DNA of 64,000 bases from Nocardioides sp. YIM 152315 (GTDB lineage: Bacteria; Actinomycetota; Actinomycetes; Propionibacteriales; Nocardioidaceae), in NCBI RefSeq assembly GCF_029210375.1, contig NZ_JARGER010000034.1, forward strand, positions 30,715 to 94,714, given 5' to 3'. Below the pieces are notes generated by a model. It saw only the letters and a list, made by a program, of their open reading frames with translations, was not told the DNA's origin and ran no database searches. Below, piece by piece: positions 25,355-37,686 of the stretch; the stretch's first letter is position 1; each line of letters begins with the position of its first letter. Made by a program: the position numbers and the translations under genes.

Positions 25355-26128
25355 ATGAGCAACCGAGACCGGCCGCTGGCCGGGCGCGTCGCGCTGGTGA
25401 CCGGCGCCGCGCAGGGCGTGGGACGAGGCATCGCCCTGGCGCTCGCGCGCGAGGGCGTCGCGATCGCCGCGCTCGGCCGCACCGTCTCCACCTTGGAGGA
25501 GGCCTGCGTCGAGATCCGGGCCCGCGGGGTGGACGCAGAGGCGTTCGCCTGCGACGTCGCCGACCTGGAGGCGGTGCCGGGCGTCGTCGACGCTGTCGCG
25601 CATCGCTTCGGCCGGCTGGACATCCTGGTCAACAACGCCTGGGCCGGAGCCCACGGCCCGCTCCTCGAGCTCAGCGACCGGGCGTTCCAGAAGGGCTTCC
25701 GCACCGGACCGTTCGCGGCGTTCGCCTTCATGAGGGCCGCCCATCCACACCTCAAGGCCAGTGGCGACGGCTCGATCGTCAACCTGGTCACCTCGGCGAT
25801 GGTGCGGTGGGACCCCACGACGTACGGCGCCTATGCGGCCGCGAAGCAGGCGCTGCGCTCGCTGTCGCGGACGGCGGCCGTGGAATGGGCCCGTGACGGG
25901 ATCCGGGTGAACTCGATCGCGCCCCACGCGCTCTCCCCGGGCCTGGCGTGGTGGACCGAGGAGAACCCCGAGGAGGCCGCCGAGTTCGTCGCCACCATCC
26001 CGATGCGGCGGATCGGCGACTGCGAGCAGGACATCGGCCGCGCCGTCGTCGCGCTCGTCGGGCCCGACCTGCGCTACCTGACCGGCGCGACGGTGCCCCT
26101 CGACGGGGGCCAGGCGTTCTTCGGGTGA
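25355..26128 (+). CDS. Short-chain dehydrogenase/reductase
   Basis: 257 residues, classical SDR with VALVTGAAQGVGRGIA, LVNNAWAGAHGP (an unusual Trp after NNA), catalytic Ser in NLVTSAMVRW, YAAAK and the C-terminal LTGATVPLDGGQAFFG. The ATG at 25355 has GGAGGA upstream. It ends the hsaC transcript and converges on hsd4A with a 15-base gap. The substrate is unknown; the context suggests a steroid hydroxyl. Confidence 0.8.
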   Translation: MSNRDRPLAGRVALVTGAAQGVGRGIALALAREGVAIAALGRTVSTLEEACVEIRARGVDAEAFACDVADLEAVPGVVDAVAHRFGRLDILVNNAWAGAHGPLLELSDRAFQKGFRTGPFAAFAFMRAAHPHLKASGDGSIVNLVTSAMVRWDPTTYGAYAAAKQALRSLSRTAAVEWARDGIRVNSIAPHALSPGLAWWTEENPEEAAEFVATIPMRRIGDCEQDIGRAVVALVGPDLRYLTGATVPLDGGQAFFG

Positions 26129-26143
26129 CCGAACCACCCGTGG

Positions 26144-28380
<2,237 letters not shown>

Positions 28381-28381
28381 G

Positions 28382-30595
28382 ATGCCCCGACCGACCAGCA
28401 GCGGCAGCCTCGCGATCGACCGCGACCACCTGGACCTGCGCGACTCCGTGCGCAAGCTTCTCGACCGGCACGTCACCGACACCGTCGTGCGCAACGCGGT
28501 CGAGGCGAAGCATGAGGAGCGACCGCCGTTCTGGGGGGCGCTCGCCGGCCAGGGCCTGCTCGCGCTGCACCTCCCGGAGGAGGTCGGCGGGGCGGGCTGC
28601 ACCCTGCTGGAGACGGCCGTCGTCGTCGAGGAGCTGGGCCGGGCCATGACGCCCGGCCCGTTCCTGCCCACCGTGCTCGCGTCCGCGGTACTGCACCGCG
28701 CGGGCCACACCCGGCTGCTCGCGGGGCTGGCGGACGGTGCGTCGACCGCCGCCGTCGCACTCGAGTCCGGCACCCTCGTCGGAACTCGCGGCGGCGACGG
28801 CGCGCTCGATGTCTCCGGGACGAGCGCTCCGGCCCTGGGCGCCCAGGTCGCGGACGTGTTCGTGCTGCCCGTCGACCTCGACGGCGACCTGACCTGGGTG
28901 GTCCTGCGTCGCGACGACGTCGAGACCGAAAAGCGGCCCAGCCACGACCTGACCCGTCGGCTCTCCCCGGTGCGGGTGCGCGCGAGCGTCACCGCCACCG
29001 ACGTGCTCGCCCTCGACCCCCGGCTGCCGCTCGACCTCGCCGCGACGCTGTTCGCGGCCGAGGCATCGGGTCTCGCGGACTGGGCTACCTGGACCGCGGC
29101 CGAGCACGCCCGCGTCCGCGAGCAGTTCGGCCGGCCCATCGGGCAGTTCCAGGGCGTCAAGCACCGCACCGCCTGGAGCCTGGCCGTCTCCGAGCAGGCA
29201 CGGGTCTGCGCCTGGGACGCCGCGCGTGCCCAGGACCCCGCGGTCGACCCGCAGGAGGCAGCGCTCGCGGCCGCGGTCGCCGGCGCGATCTCCGTGGACG
29301 CCGGCTTCCGCGCCGCCAAGGACTGCCTCAACACCCTGGGAGGCATCGGCTTCACCTGGGAGCACGACGCCCACCTCTACCTGCGCCGCGCCCAGACTCT
29401 CCGACTGCTGCTGGGGCCGGCCAACGCCTGGCAGCGGCGCGTCGCCGAGCTCACGCTCGCCGGTGCGCACCGCGAGCTCGGCATCGAGCTGCCCCGGGAG
29501 GCCGACCGGATCCGGGGCGAGGTGCGTGCCGAGCTGTCTCGCGCGGGCGCGCTCGAGGGCGCCGAGCAACAGCGCTTTCTGGCCGACCACGGGTACACCG
29601 CCCCGCACCTTCCCCGCCCGTGGGGGAAGGGCGCCGACGCGGTCACCCAGCTCGTGATCGCCGAGGAGCTGCGCGCCGCCGGGCTGACCCCGCACGACAT
29701 GATCATCGGCAACTGGGTGGTGCCGACGCTCATCGAGCACGGTGACGACCACCAGCGGCAGCGCTTCGTGCCGGCGAGCCTGGCCGGAGACCTGGTCTGG
29801 TGCCAGCTCTTCAGCGAGCCGGGCGCCGGCTCGGACCTCGCCGGCCTGTCCACCCGCGCCGAGAGGGTCGACGGCGGCTGGCGGATCAACGGGCAGAAGG
29901 TGTGGACGTCGGGTGCCCGGGACGCTGACCTCGGCATCCTGCTCGCCCGCACGAACGCCGACGCGCCCAAGCACCGCGGCCTCTCCTACTTCCTGCTCGA
30001 CATGTCCACCGAGGGCATCGACGTCCGACCGCTGCGCGAGCTGACGGGGGAGGCGCTCTTCAACGAGGTCTTCCTCGACGACGTGTTCATCCCCGACGAC
30101 ATGCTCGTCGGACAGCCCGGCGACGGCTGGAAGCTGGCGCGCACGACGCTCGCCAACGAGCGCGTCGCGCTGTCCAGCGACTCCCCGGCCCTCGGCAGCG
30201 GACCCGCGACCCTGCTCGGGCTCGTCGCGGACGACCCGGCGCCGGACGCGCACCGGCTGGCCGAGCTCGGCAGGATCCTCGGCGACGCCCACGCCGGCGG
30301 GCTCTTCGCCCTGCGCACCGCCATCCGTCAGGTCGCCGGCGTACAGCCCGGGGCGGAGTCGAGCGTCGCCAAGCTGCTCGGCGTCGCCCACATCCAGGAG
30401 GTGTGGGAGACCGCGATGGCATGGCAGGGCGCCGCGGCGCTGGACGGGGCACCGCAGCGTCGTACGCCGACCTGGTCCTTCCTCTCCAGCCGCAGCCTCT
30501 CCATCGCCGGTGGCACCACCGACGTCCAGCTCAACATCATCGGCGAGCGCATCCTCGGGCTGCCCCGCGACACCGAGCCCACCGCGAAGGCCTGA
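28382..30595 (+). CDS. fadE34: Fused double acyl-CoA dehydrogenase (FadE34/ChsE3-like)
   Basis: 737 residues, two acyl-CoA dehydrogenase domains in one chain. The N-terminal one (about 1-370) contains REQFGRPIGQFQGVKHR and CLNTLGGIGFTWEHDAHLYL. The C-terminal one (about 375-737) has WCQLFSEPGAGSDLAGL, KVWTSGARDADLG and the ending SIAGGTTDVQLNIIGERILG. Such fusions are the FadE34 type, which dehydrogenates sterol C5 side-chain CoA esters, with only one FAD site per chain. It starts one base after fadA5. Confidence 0.88.
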   Translation: MPRPTSSGSLAIDRDHLDLRDSVRKLLDRHVTDTVVRNAVEAKHEERPPFWGALAGQGLLALHLPEEVGGAGCTLLETAVVVEELGRAMTPGPFLPTVLASAVLHRAGHTRLLAGLADGASTAAVALESGTLVGTRGGDGALDVSGTSAPALGAQVADVFVLPVDLDGDLTWVVLRRDDVETEKRPSHDLTRRLSPVRVRASVTATDVLALDPRLPLDLAATLFAAEASGLADWATWTAAEHARVREQFGRPIGQFQGVKHRTAWSLAVSEQARVCAWDAARAQDPAVDPQEAALAAAVAGAISVDAGFRAAKDCLNTLGGIGFTWEHDAHLYLRRAQTLRLLLGPANAWQRRVAELTLAGAHRELGIELPREADRIRGEVRAELSRAGALEGAEQQRFLADHGYTAPHLPRPWGKGADAVTQLVIAEELRAAGLTPHDMIIGNWVVPTLIEHGDDHQRQRFVPASLAGDLVWCQLFSEPGAGSDLAGLSTRAERVDGGWRINGQKVWTSGARDADLGILLARTNADAPKHRGLSYFLLDMSTEGIDVRPLRELTGEALFNEVFLDDVFIPDDMLVGQPGDGWKLARTTLANERVALSSDSPALGSGPATLLGLVADDPAPDAHRLAELGRILGDAHAGGLFALRTAIRQVAGVQPGAESSVAKLLGVAHIQEVWETAMAWQGAAALDGAPQRRTPTWSFLSSRSLSIAGGTTDVQLNIIGERILGLPRDTEPTAKA

Positions 30596-30604
30596 GGAGA
30601 CGAC

Positions 30605-31477
30605 ATGCCGATCGACCGCGACGCCGCGCTGGGCGCCGACCCGTCCGTGCGCGAGGTCGGCTGGACCCGCCGCGACGTGCTGCTCTACCACCTCTCCCTG
30701 GGCGCCGGCCGACAGGCCGACACCGACCCCGAGCTGGCGTGGACCTACGAGCGAGACCTGCAGGTGCTGCCGACGTTCGCGGCCGTGGCCGGCCAGGGCG
30801 TCTCGGCCGGTGACCTGCCGGCGCCCGGCCTGAACCTGCCGGGCATCGACATCGACCTGCGCCGGATCCTGCACGGCGGGCAGGCGCACACCGTCCACCG
30901 TCCGCTGCCCGCGTCGGGAAGAGCGCGCATCGCCACGCGTGTCGCGGAGCTCTGGGACAAGGGCAAGGCGGCCGTGATCGTCCTGGAGGCGACCGCGACC
31001 GCACCCGACGACGAGCCCCTGTGGACCTCCCGCATGCAGATCTGGGCTCGCGGCGAGGGTGGCTTCGGCGGAGACCCCGGGCCAGAGCAGCCGGCGCACC
31101 GGCCGGAGCGCGCACCGGACGCGGTGCTCGAGTCGGCCACGACGCCGGGTCAGGCGCTCCTCTACCGGCTCAACGGCGACCTCAACCCTCTGCACGCCGA
31201 CCCTGCGTTCGCCGCGGCCGCCGGCTTCGACCGGCCGATCCTGCACGGGCTGGCGACCTACGGCACGGTCGCGAAGGCACTGGTCGACCACGTGCTCGAC
31301 GGCGACGCGGCCCGGCTGGAGTCGATCGCGGTCCGCTTCGCCGGCGTCGTCGTCCCGGGCGAGACGATCCGCACCTCGCTGTGGCGCGACGGCGACCGGA
31401 TCGACTTCGTCGCGACCTGCCCCGAGCGCGACGACGCACCGGTGCTCACGCATGCGACCGCCCGGGTGCGCGGATGA
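30605..31477 (+). CDS. hsd4B: MaoC-type 2-enoyl-CoA hydratase (Hsd4B-like)
   Basis: 290 residues, double hotdog. The hydratase-2 motif is complete in the C-terminal half: LLYRLNGDLNPLHADPAFA followed by ILHGL. The N-terminal half (LHGGQAHTVHRPLPASG) is the substrate-binding hotdog. It matches Hsd4B, which hydrates the side-chain enoyl-CoA produced by ChsE-type dehydrogenases. Operon position between fadE34 and a thioesterase supports this. The next gene overlaps it by 4 bases. Confidence 0.88.
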   Translation: MPIDRDAALGADPSVREVGWTRRDVLLYHLSLGAGRQADTDPELAWTYERDLQVLPTFAAVAGQGVSAGDLPAPGLNLPGIDIDLRRILHGGQAHTVHRPLPASGRARIATRVAELWDKGKAAVIVLEATATAPDDEPLWTSRMQIWARGEGGFGGDPGPEQPAHRPERAPDAVLESATTPGQALLYRLNGDLNPLHADPAFAAAAGFDRPILHGLATYGTVAKALVDHVLDGDAARLESIAVRFAGVVVPGETIRTSLWRDGDRIDFVATCPERDDAPVLTHATARVRG

Positions 31478-32091
31478 CCGAGCGCCCCACCCTGACCGCG
31501 ACCCCCAACAACGTGGGCGTGGACGCCGCCGTCGCGGCCGCCCGGCGCGTCATCGCCGCGCTCCTGCACGCCGGCGACGGCTCGACCGCCGAGATGACCG
31601 ACGTGGCCGCCCGGCTGACCGAGGTCGCCGAGCACCTCGAGGAGCACGCCCCGACCTGCGACGAGCGGCTGGTCGACATGTGGGCCGGCGAGGGAGTCAC
31701 CCGCCACGACCCGGTCACGGGGCCGGAGAACGCCGTGGCCCCGCCCCTGCCGCTGCGCGGACTCCCCGACGGATCGATCGAGGGCACGGTCACGCTCGGG
31801 CTGCCCTACCAAGGCCCGCCGGGCTGCGTGCACGGCGGCATCTCCGCCCTGCTCCTCGACCACACGCTCGGCGTCGCCAACCACTGGGCCGGTGACTCCG
31901 GCATGACCGGCACCCTCGCGGTGCGCTACCACCGGCCGACGCCGCTCTTCGCCGAGCTGACCGTCCGCGGTCGTCAGGTCTCCGTGGACGGCAGGAAGAT
32001 CCGCACGACCGGCGAGATCGTGGCGAACGGCGAGGTGTGCGTCTCGGCCGACGGGCTCTTCGTCAACAAGCACCTGCCCCGCCCGCGCTGA
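31474..32091 (+). CDS. PaaI-type hotdog thioesterase
   Basis: 205 residues. The first 60-90 residues are helical (AAVAAARRVIAALLHAGD). A single PaaI hotdog domain follows with CVHGGISALLLDHTLG (the HGG active-site loop) and LAVRYHRPTPLFAEL. It would hydrolyse acyl-CoA esters, perhaps releasing CoA from dead-end steroid thioesters; the role is inferred from its place at the end of the fadA5 operon. ATG 31474 overlaps the hsd4B stop. Confidence 0.8.
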   Translation: MTERPTLTATPNNVGVDAAVAAARRVIAALLHAGDGSTAEMTDVAARLTEVAEHLEEHAPTCDERLVDMWAGEGVTRHDPVTGPENAVAPPLPLRGLPDGSIEGTVTLGLPYQGPPGCVHGGISALLLDHTLGVANHWAGDSGMTGTLAVRYHRPTPLFAELTVRGRQVSVDGRKIRTTGEIVANGEVCVSADGLFVNKHLPRPR

Positions 32092-32149
32092 TCGTCCGGC
32101 GGGCTGGGGAGGGGGAGCGGCGGACGGCGGTGAGCTCGGCTGCCGGCCC

Positions 32150-33646
32150 TCAGGGCGCCAGGTCCTCGACGGCACGCATCGCGAACGCCATCGCCGTCCC
32201 GATCGGGGCGCCCGGGCCGGGATAGACCCGCCCGGTCAGCGAGGCGCTCGCGTTGCCGACGGCGTAGAGGCCAGCCAGCGGCCGGCCCTCCTCGTCGAGC
32301 ACCCGGCCCTCGGTGTCGGTCAGCAGGCCGCCCTTGGTGCCGAGGTCGGAGAGCACCAGCCGGGCGGCCGTGAACGGCGGCCGCTCGACCGGCAGGAGCG
32401 CCGGGTCGGCGAAGTAGCGGTCGTACTCGTCGCGCCCGCGACCGAAGTCGACGTCCTCGCCGGCCGCGACCAGCGCGTTGAACCGGGCGACGGTGGCGAG
32501 CAGGTCGTCGGCGGGCACCTCGAGCCGGTCGGCGAGCTCGCGCAGCGAGTCGGCGCGCACCCACGTGCCGGCAGCGAGGTGCTCCTCGGCCGTGCCGCCC
32601 GGCAGCGAGATGGCCGGCAACCGGGCGTCGGAGCGCGCGTCGAACACCAGGTAGGAGGGGACCCGGGCGGGGTCGGCGGCCATCTGTCGACCGAACTGGT
32701 CGTAGGGCAGCGACTCGTTGGCGTAGCGGCGGCCCCGCCCGTCGACGACCACGCCGCCCCGGAGGCCGAGGGTGAAGGACGCGCTCCCGTCGGGCATCGC
32801 GACACCCGGGCACCACCAGGCCTCGTCGAGCAGGCCGGTGGCGGCGCCGAGCCGCACCGCGGCGTCGATCGCGGCGCCGGTGTTCGTGCCCGCCGGGGCC
32901 ATCGTCCAGTCCGCGGCACCCGGTACGCCGTGGCGCGCGCGGGCGGCGGCGTTGCGCTCGAACCCGCCGGACCCGAGCACCACGCCGAGGCGCGCGGCGT
33001 ACCGCCGTCGCTCACCGCCGACGACGGCCTCGACTCCGCCCACTCGCCCGCCGGCCCGCACGAGAGTGTCGACGTCCGCCCCGGTGACGACGTCTGCCAG
33101 GCCGGTGCGGTGCAGCGCGAGCAGGAGCCGCCCGACGAGCGCGCGGCCCTGGGTCAGGGGGCCGTCCGGGTGCCCGAGCCCCGCACGGTCGCGGTCGACC
33201 GAGGGGCGCACCAGGTCGGCGAGGCGGCCGATCTCGTCCCGGGGGAGGTCACACGGCACGAACGACCGGCCGCGGGGGACGCGCCCCGGCCGGTCGAAGT
33301 AGTCCGGGAACGGACGCCACTCGAACCGCAGGGCGGGATCCTCCTCCAGCGCGGCCACGACTCGCGGCGCCGTGGCGAGGAACGCCTCGCGGCGTTCGGC
33401 CTCGTGGTCACCGAGCAACGACGTCAGGTAGGTGCGGGCGGACTCGGTGGAGTCGGCGACGCCGGCGCGCTGCTGCACCTGACTGCCCGGGAGCCAGCAC
33501 GCGGCTCCGGAGTAGGCGGAGGTGCCGCCGAGCAGCGCCGACTTCTCGAGCACGGCGGTCCGCAGGCCGGCACGTGCGGCCAGCACGGCCGCGGTCAGGG
33601 CTCCCGCTCCGGATCCCACGACCAGCACGTCGTACTCGTTCGTCAT
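32150..33646 (-). CDS. KstD-family 3-ketosteroid dehydrogenase-like flavoprotein
   Basis: 498 residues. The FAD motif is VLVVGSGAGALTAAVLAARAG, then GGTSAYSGAACWLPG, and near the end LTGRVYPGPGAPIGTAM, keeping the Tyr-x3-Gly spacing of KstD active sites. YANESLPYDQFGRQM is also typical. It is shorter than the KstD at 18170 and may prefer a different ring-A saturation state or a CoA-bearing steroid. It diverges from the KstR-like gene; a degenerate steroid palindrome lies between. Start ATG 33646 has GGAGGAG nearby. Confidence 0.78.
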   Translation of the reverse strand: MTNEYDVLVVGSGAGALTAAVLAARAGLRTAVLEKSALLGGTSAYSGAACWLPGSQVQQRAGVADSTESARTYLTSLLGDHEAERREAFLATAPRVVAALEEDPALRFEWRPFPDYFDRPGRVPRGRSFVPCDLPRDEIGRLADLVRPSVDRDRAGLGHPDGPLTQGRALVGRLLLALHRTGLADVVTGADVDTLVRAGGRVGGVEAVVGGERRRYAARLGVVLGSGGFERNAAARARHGVPGAADWTMAPAGTNTGAAIDAAVRLGAATGLLDEAWWCPGVAMPDGSASFTLGLRGGVVVDGRGRRYANESLPYDQFGRQMAADPARVPSYLVFDARSDARLPAISLPGGTAEEHLAAGTWVRADSLRELADRLEVPADDLLATVARFNALVAAGEDVDFGRGRDEYDRYFADPALLPVERPPFTAARLVLSDLGTKGGLLTDTEGRVLDEEGRPLAGLYAVGNASASLTGRVYPGPGAPIGTAMAFAMRAVEDLAP

Positions 33647-33665
33647 CTGCTCCTCCTGCGTCCGT

Positions 33666-33696
33666 GGCGGTGGTGGCGGTGGTGGTGGCGGCGGTG
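33666..33696. repeat. GGT/GGC triplet run
   Basis: About ten tandem GGY triplets form a low-complexity G-rich run in the intergenic region just upstream of the flavoprotein start at 33646. It may be slippage-prone. No coding role is evident. Confidence 0.6.
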
Positions 33697-33736
33697 ACGC
33701 CAGCCCATCGCAACCGGCCCCGCGAGCGGGCGCGTC

Positions 33737-33753
33737 ATCCCACTGACCGGTAG
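33737..33753. promoter_or_regulatory. Degenerate steroid palindrome upstream of KstR-like gene
   Basis: ATCCCACTGACCGGTAG matches the consensus at 12 of 17 positions, in the divergent promoter between the flavoprotein (33646) and the TetR gene (33816). Confidence 0.4.
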
Positions 33754-33815
33754 CGTGAGGAAGGCCACCCGAGTCGGCACTGGGAGAATGGCCGCAGTCG
33801 ACCCGAGGAGCAGCG

Positions 33816-34409
33816 TTGCCACGAGTAGCCGAGGACCGACCGGCGGCCGAGCCGTCGTCGCCGGACCAGAAGGAGCGCTACCGGCGGATCCTGCGCGCCG
33901 CCGCGGGCCATGGCGCAGCCAAGGGGCTCGAACGGGTGCAGATGCTCGACGTCGCCCGCGACGCCGGGGTCGCCATCGCCACGCTCTACCGCTACTTCCC
34001 GTCCAAAACCCATCTGTTCACCGCGCTGATGCGTGCGCAGGTGGAGCAGCTGGCGGATCTCTCCGTGCAGCCGGTGCCGGGTGAGTCGGCGGACGAGGGG
34101 ATCGCCCGACTGCTGGTGCGGGCCGGTCGCGACCTGCTGCGCACCCCATTGCTGGCGCACGCGATGATGCAGTCCAACAACGCGACCGTCGCCCAGACCC
34201 CCAGTGCCGGCGTGACGCAGGCGTTCCTCGACCTCATGCTCGAAGCGGGCGGCATCGCGGACCCGACCGCGCACGACCTCCGACTGCTCCGGCTGCTCGA
34301 GCAGGCGTGGTACGGCATCCTGATCAGCACGCTCAACGGTCACATCAGCCTGGCGCAGATGGACGACGACACCCAGCTGATGTGCCGGCTGCTGCTGCGC
34401 GATCGCTAG
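33816..34409 (+). CDS. TetR-family regulator, KstR-like
   Basis: 197 residues. The helix-turn-helix region (QMLDVARDAGVAIATLYRYF followed by PSKTHLF) is very close to the KstR type, and PLLAHAMMQ recalls the KstR ligand domain. KstR represses sterol catabolism and is released by cholestenoyl-CoA-type ligands. The start is TTG 33816, with GAGGAG at 33805-33810; no ATG or GTG fits better. It lies beside a KstD-like gene and converges with a fadD gene. Whether it reads the island palindrome or the KstR-type box at 43195 cannot be decided here. Confidence 0.78.
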   Translation: MPRVAEDRPAAEPSSPDQKERYRRILRAAAGHGAAKGLERVQMLDVARDAGVAIATLYRYFPSKTHLFTALMRAQVEQLADLSVQPVPGESADEGIARLLVRAGRDLLRTPLLAHAMMQSNNATVAQTPSAGVTQAFLDLMLEAGGIADPTAHDLRLLRLLEQAWYGILISTLNGHISLAQMDDDTQLMCRLLLRDR

Positions 34410-34446
34410 TGCCGCAGCGCCGTCGATCAGGAGCGCGGGTCCCGGC

Positions 34447-36096
34447 TCACGGCTCGATCTCGCGACGGATGACCTTGCCGGTCGCGTTGCGGGGGAGCGG
34501 CGTGCTGGCGAAGCGCCAGTGGGTCGGCACCTTGAAGTAGGCGAGCCCTGAGGCCGCGTGCTCGCGCAGTCGCTCCTCGAGCGTGTCGAGCTGGGCGCCG
34601 GTCGCCGGCACGACCACTGCCCCGACCTCCTGCCCGAGGTCGGTGTGATCCACGCCGAGGACGATGCACTCCGCGACCTCCGGATGGTCGGCCAGCACGC
34701 CCTCGACCTCGGCGGGGTAGACGTTCTCGCCGCCCCGGATGATCAGGTCCGAACGACGGCTGCTGAGGCTGATCCGGCCCTGGTCGTCGAGCGTGCCGAG
34801 GTCACCGGTGTGCAGCCAGCGGTCCGCCCGGATCGCAGCGGTGGTGGCCAGCTCGTCCTCCCAGTAGCCCAGCATGTTGTAGGCGCTGCGCACGCAGATC
34901 TCGCCCTCGACGCCGGCGGGGAGTGGCCGGCCGTCGGGGTCGCGCACCTCGAGCTCGACGCCGATGATCGGGCGACCCAGCGTGCCGGGCGCCTCCGCGA
35001 GGTCCATCGGAGTCGCCACCGCCACGCCCGTGCACGACTCGGTCAGGCCGTAGCTGTCCACGAGCGAGGACGCGAACGGCAGCCGGGTGCGCAGCTTCTC
35101 CTTCAGCTGGGGCGAGGACGGCGCCGAGGCGAGCGCGAACGCCGTCAGCGACGAGGTGTCGTAGGTCGAGAGGTCGGCGTCCAACAGGCGCGTCGCCATG
35201 GTCGGCACGGCACCCCAGTTGGTGACCCGCTCCCGCTCGACCAGGCGCATGATCGGGTCCACCCGGAAGGACCCGAGATGGAGCGCAACCTTGCTGCCCG
35301 TGGCGAGGCGGGGCACGGCGAGGTTGTGCAGGCTCCCGATGTGGAAGAGCGGCATGACGAGCAGGTACGTGCGCTCGCGCGGGTCGGTCGGGTCACCGAA
35401 GGCCGCCAGGAGTGCGTCGCTCATCCGGTGGAACTCGACCACCGACAGCAGGTTGCGGTGCGAGTGCACTGCGCCCTTCGGGCGTCCGGAGGTGCCCGAG
35501 GTGTAGAGGATCACCGCCGGGTCGTCCTCGGCGACCTCGGCGGAGGGCAGCGCGGCGCCGGGATGCGCGACGGCGAGGCGGCGTACCTCGTCGAGGCCGA
35601 GCACCGGCACGTCCACGCCCACCTCCTCGAGCAGCGCGCGCCGCTTGTCGTCGGCGACGACCACGACCGGTCGGGCGTGCTCGAGGCCGTAGCTGAGCTC
35701 GCGGGCAGACCACCACGCGTTGAAGCCGACCGCGACGGCGCCGATCGACGTCGCCGCCCAGAAGGCCACGATCCACTCCGGGGTGTTGGCCGCCGCGAGC
35801 GCCACCCGATCGCCGGGGCGTACGCCGTGCTGCTCGCGCAGCGCGTGCGCCAGCGAGGAGACCATCGCGGCGTGCTCGGCGAACGAGATCCGCTCCTCCA
35901 GCGTCGCGATGTAGGTGCGGTCGCCGTGCTCGACGGACTCGGCGAGCAGCTGGTGCAGGGCCCGGCGGCGGTGGGCGAACAGCGTCGTCGGTGCACCCAG
36001 GACGGACTCCCGGACCAGCTCGAAGGCGGCTCCCGGAGCGGTCAGGTCGGCCACGATCCGCTGGGCCGCGAGGCGGGGGTCGGTCTGGGCGGTCAT
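34447..36096 (-). CDS. Acyl-CoA synthetase (FadD-type, class I adenylate-forming)
   Basis: 549 residues. The nucleotide loop is [20 protein letters not shown], then [10 protein letters not shown], the hinge region RWLHTGDLG and [13 protein letters not shown], and the C-terminal catalytic lysine in [12 protein letters not shown]. It activates a carboxylic acid to its CoA ester; clustering suggests a steroid acid or C-22 side-chain acid. ATG 36096 is preferred over an in-frame start at 36159, since three copies of steroid-type palindromes lie at 36140-36220, just upstream. Its 3' end converges with the KstR-like gene. Confidence 0.82.
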   Translation of the reverse strand: MTAQTDPRLAAQRIVADLTAPGAAFELVRESVLGAPTTLFAHRRRALHQLLAESVEHGDRTYIATLEERISFAEHAAMVSSLAHALREQHGVRPGDRVALAAANTPEWIVAFWAATSIGAVAVGFNAWWSARELSYGLEHARPVVVVADDKRRALLEEVGVDVPVLGLDEVRRLAVAHPGAALPSAEVAEDDPAVILYTSGTSGRPKGAVHSHRNLLSVVEFHRMSDALLAAFGDPTDPRERTYLLVMPLFHIGSLHNLAVPRLATGSKVALHLGSFRVDPIMRLVERERVTNWGAVPTMATRLLDADLSTYDTSSLTAFALASAPSSPQLKEKLRTRLPFASSLVDSYGLTESCTGVAVATPMDLAEAPGTLGRPIIGVELEVRDPDGRPLPAGVEGEICVRSAYNMLGYWEDELATTAAIRADRWLHTGDLGTLDDQGRISLSSRRSDLIIRGGENVYPAEVEGVLADHPEVAECIVLGVDHTDLGQEVGAVVVPATGAQLDTLEERLREHAASGLAYFKVPTHWRFASTPLPRNATGKVIRREIEP

Positions 36097-36139
36097 GCGC
36101 GCTCCTCGGGCAGTCGGGGACGGACCGGGGCCAGTGTGG

Positions 36140-36220
36140 AGACCGGTGACGGACCCCACACGGACCGTACCGCTGAGCGGGACCGAGGGCGCCTCGAAGC
36201 GCTGTCCCGGTCACCGACAC
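36140..36220. promoter_or_regulatory. Three clustered steroid-type palindromes upstream of fadD
   Basis: Copies centre on CCGGTGACGG (36143-36152), ACCGCTGAGCGGGA (36169-36182) and CCCGGTCACCG (36206-36216). All keep the NCCGNTSANCGGN core. They lie 44-124 bases upstream of the fadD start and before the divergent glycosyltransferase gene. Confidence 0.45.
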
Positions 36221-36363
36221 CCCCGGGGGAGGGTGGGGGCCCGGTCACCCCATGCTCGGGACTCCGCACGGCCGGCACGTGCCCGGCAGCAGATCCCCGG
36301 GAGCCGGCGACCCAGGGTCTACCATGCTGCAAGACCCGGCACGGCCGGCCGGAGGAGGTCGTG

Positions 36364-37686
36364 ATGCCCTCGGACAGCGCGGACTGGTTCGTCCAGATCC
36401 TGGTCTTCGTGCTGGTCGCCTACCCGATCGTCGGGGGCCTGGCGTTCATCGTGTCGAGCTTCTACTACCACGTGTTCTCGGAGCGGGGCGATCGTCCGCG
36501 GTACCTGCAGCACGGTGAGCCGTTCGTCTCGATCCTCGTCCCCGCGCACAACGAGGAGGACTCGATCGCGAGCACGGTGCACTACCTGGAGCACCAGCTC
36601 AACTACCCGGCCGACAGGTACGAGATCATCGTCATCGACGACGCATCCACCGACCGAACGGCCGAGATCCTCCTCGCGCTGCAGGACGAGTACCCCCACC
36701 TGCGCGTCATCACCATTGCCGCCAACCGCGGCAAGGCCCACGGCTTCAACGTCGCCCTCGCCTACGCCAAGGGCGCCTTCCTGCTGTCGAACGACGCCGA
36801 CACCAAGCCCAACCCGGACGCCCTCTGGCAGTACATGAGCTACTTCGAGCGCGAGGGCGGTCAGAACGTCGGCGCCGTCACCGGCAACATGCTCGCCGCC
36901 AACCGCACGACGCTGACCGCCCAGGCCCAGCAGAACGAGCTGAACTCGATCATCGGACTCATCAAGCGCTCCCAGATGTCGTACGGCGCCCTCTTCGCCT
37001 TCTCCGGCGCCAACACCATGTATCGGAAGCAGGCCGTGCTCGACGTCGGAGGCTGGCACGCCGAGCAGCCGACCGAGGACATCGCGATCGCCTGGGACAT
37101 GCAGACAGCGGGCTGGCGGGCCCTGTTCGCCCCCCGGATTCGCTTCTTCCTGGACGTGCCCGAGCGCCTGAAGGCGCTGATCCGGCAGCGCCGGCGCTGG
37201 TCGTCCGGCGGCATCTACGTCCTGCTGACCAAGGGACCCAGGCTGCTGCGCAACCCCGTTCGCAACTTCCGGATGATGCCGGTGATCGCCGACTACGGCC
37301 TCAGCGTGGTCTGGAGCTTCCTCTACTGGATCAGCATGGCCCTGTTCCTGCTCACCCAGCTCTACTGTGCGATGACCCAGAGCTGGGAGCGGTTCTGGCA
37401 CAACTGGTACATGGTCGGCATCTTCGTCGCCATCGAGATGGTCGTCGGCCTCGTGCAGCTGACCACGGCGTCGTACTACAACGACGGTGGCAGGACGCTG
37501 AAGTACGTCGTCTTCGCGCCGTGGTACATGCTCGTCTACTGGATGGTCAACACCTGGACGGTCGTCCGCGAGTTCGTCCCGACCCTGCGCAAGGTGTGGT
37601 CGCGACGCGACGGTGGCTCCTGGACGTCGCCGGAGCGCTCCGACAGCCTCCAGGGCATCCGCGAGGGCCACCGGGGGCACGCATGA
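36364..37686 (+). CDS. Membrane GT2 glycosyltransferase, PgaC/poly-GlcNAc synthase-like
   Basis: 440 residues. It has an N-terminal membrane helix (QILVFVLVAYPIVGGLAFIV), then a processive GT2 domain: FVSILVPAHNEEDSIA, IVIDDASTD, the DxD in SNDADTKPNPDA, TEDIA and the QxxRW-type motif RQRRRWSSGG. At least three membrane helices follow. This is the layout of PgaC/IcaA enzymes making beta-1,6-GlcNAc polymer or of related hyaluronan-type synthases. AGGAGGTCGTG gives the ribosome-binding site; GTG 36361 is an alternative start. It leads a three-gene operon with small overlaps. Confidence 0.82.
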   Translation: MPSDSADWFVQILVFVLVAYPIVGGLAFIVSSFYYHVFSERGDRPRYLQHGEPFVSILVPAHNEEDSIASTVHYLEHQLNYPADRYEIIVIDDASTDRTAEILLALQDEYPHLRVITIAANRGKAHGFNVALAYAKGAFLLSNDADTKPNPDALWQYMSYFEREGGQNVGAVTGNMLAANRTTLTAQAQQNELNSIIGLIKRSQMSYGALFAFSGANTMYRKQAVLDVGGWHAEQPTEDIAIAWDMQTAGWRALFAPRIRFFLDVPERLKALIRQRRRWSSGGIYVLLTKGPRLLRNPVRNFRMMPVIADYGLSVVWSFLYWISMALFLLTQLYCAMTQSWERFWHNWYMVGIFVAIEMVVGLVQLTTASYYNDGGRTLKYVVFAPWYMLVYWMVNTWTVVREFVPTLRKVWSRRDGGSWTSPERSDSLQGIREGHRGHA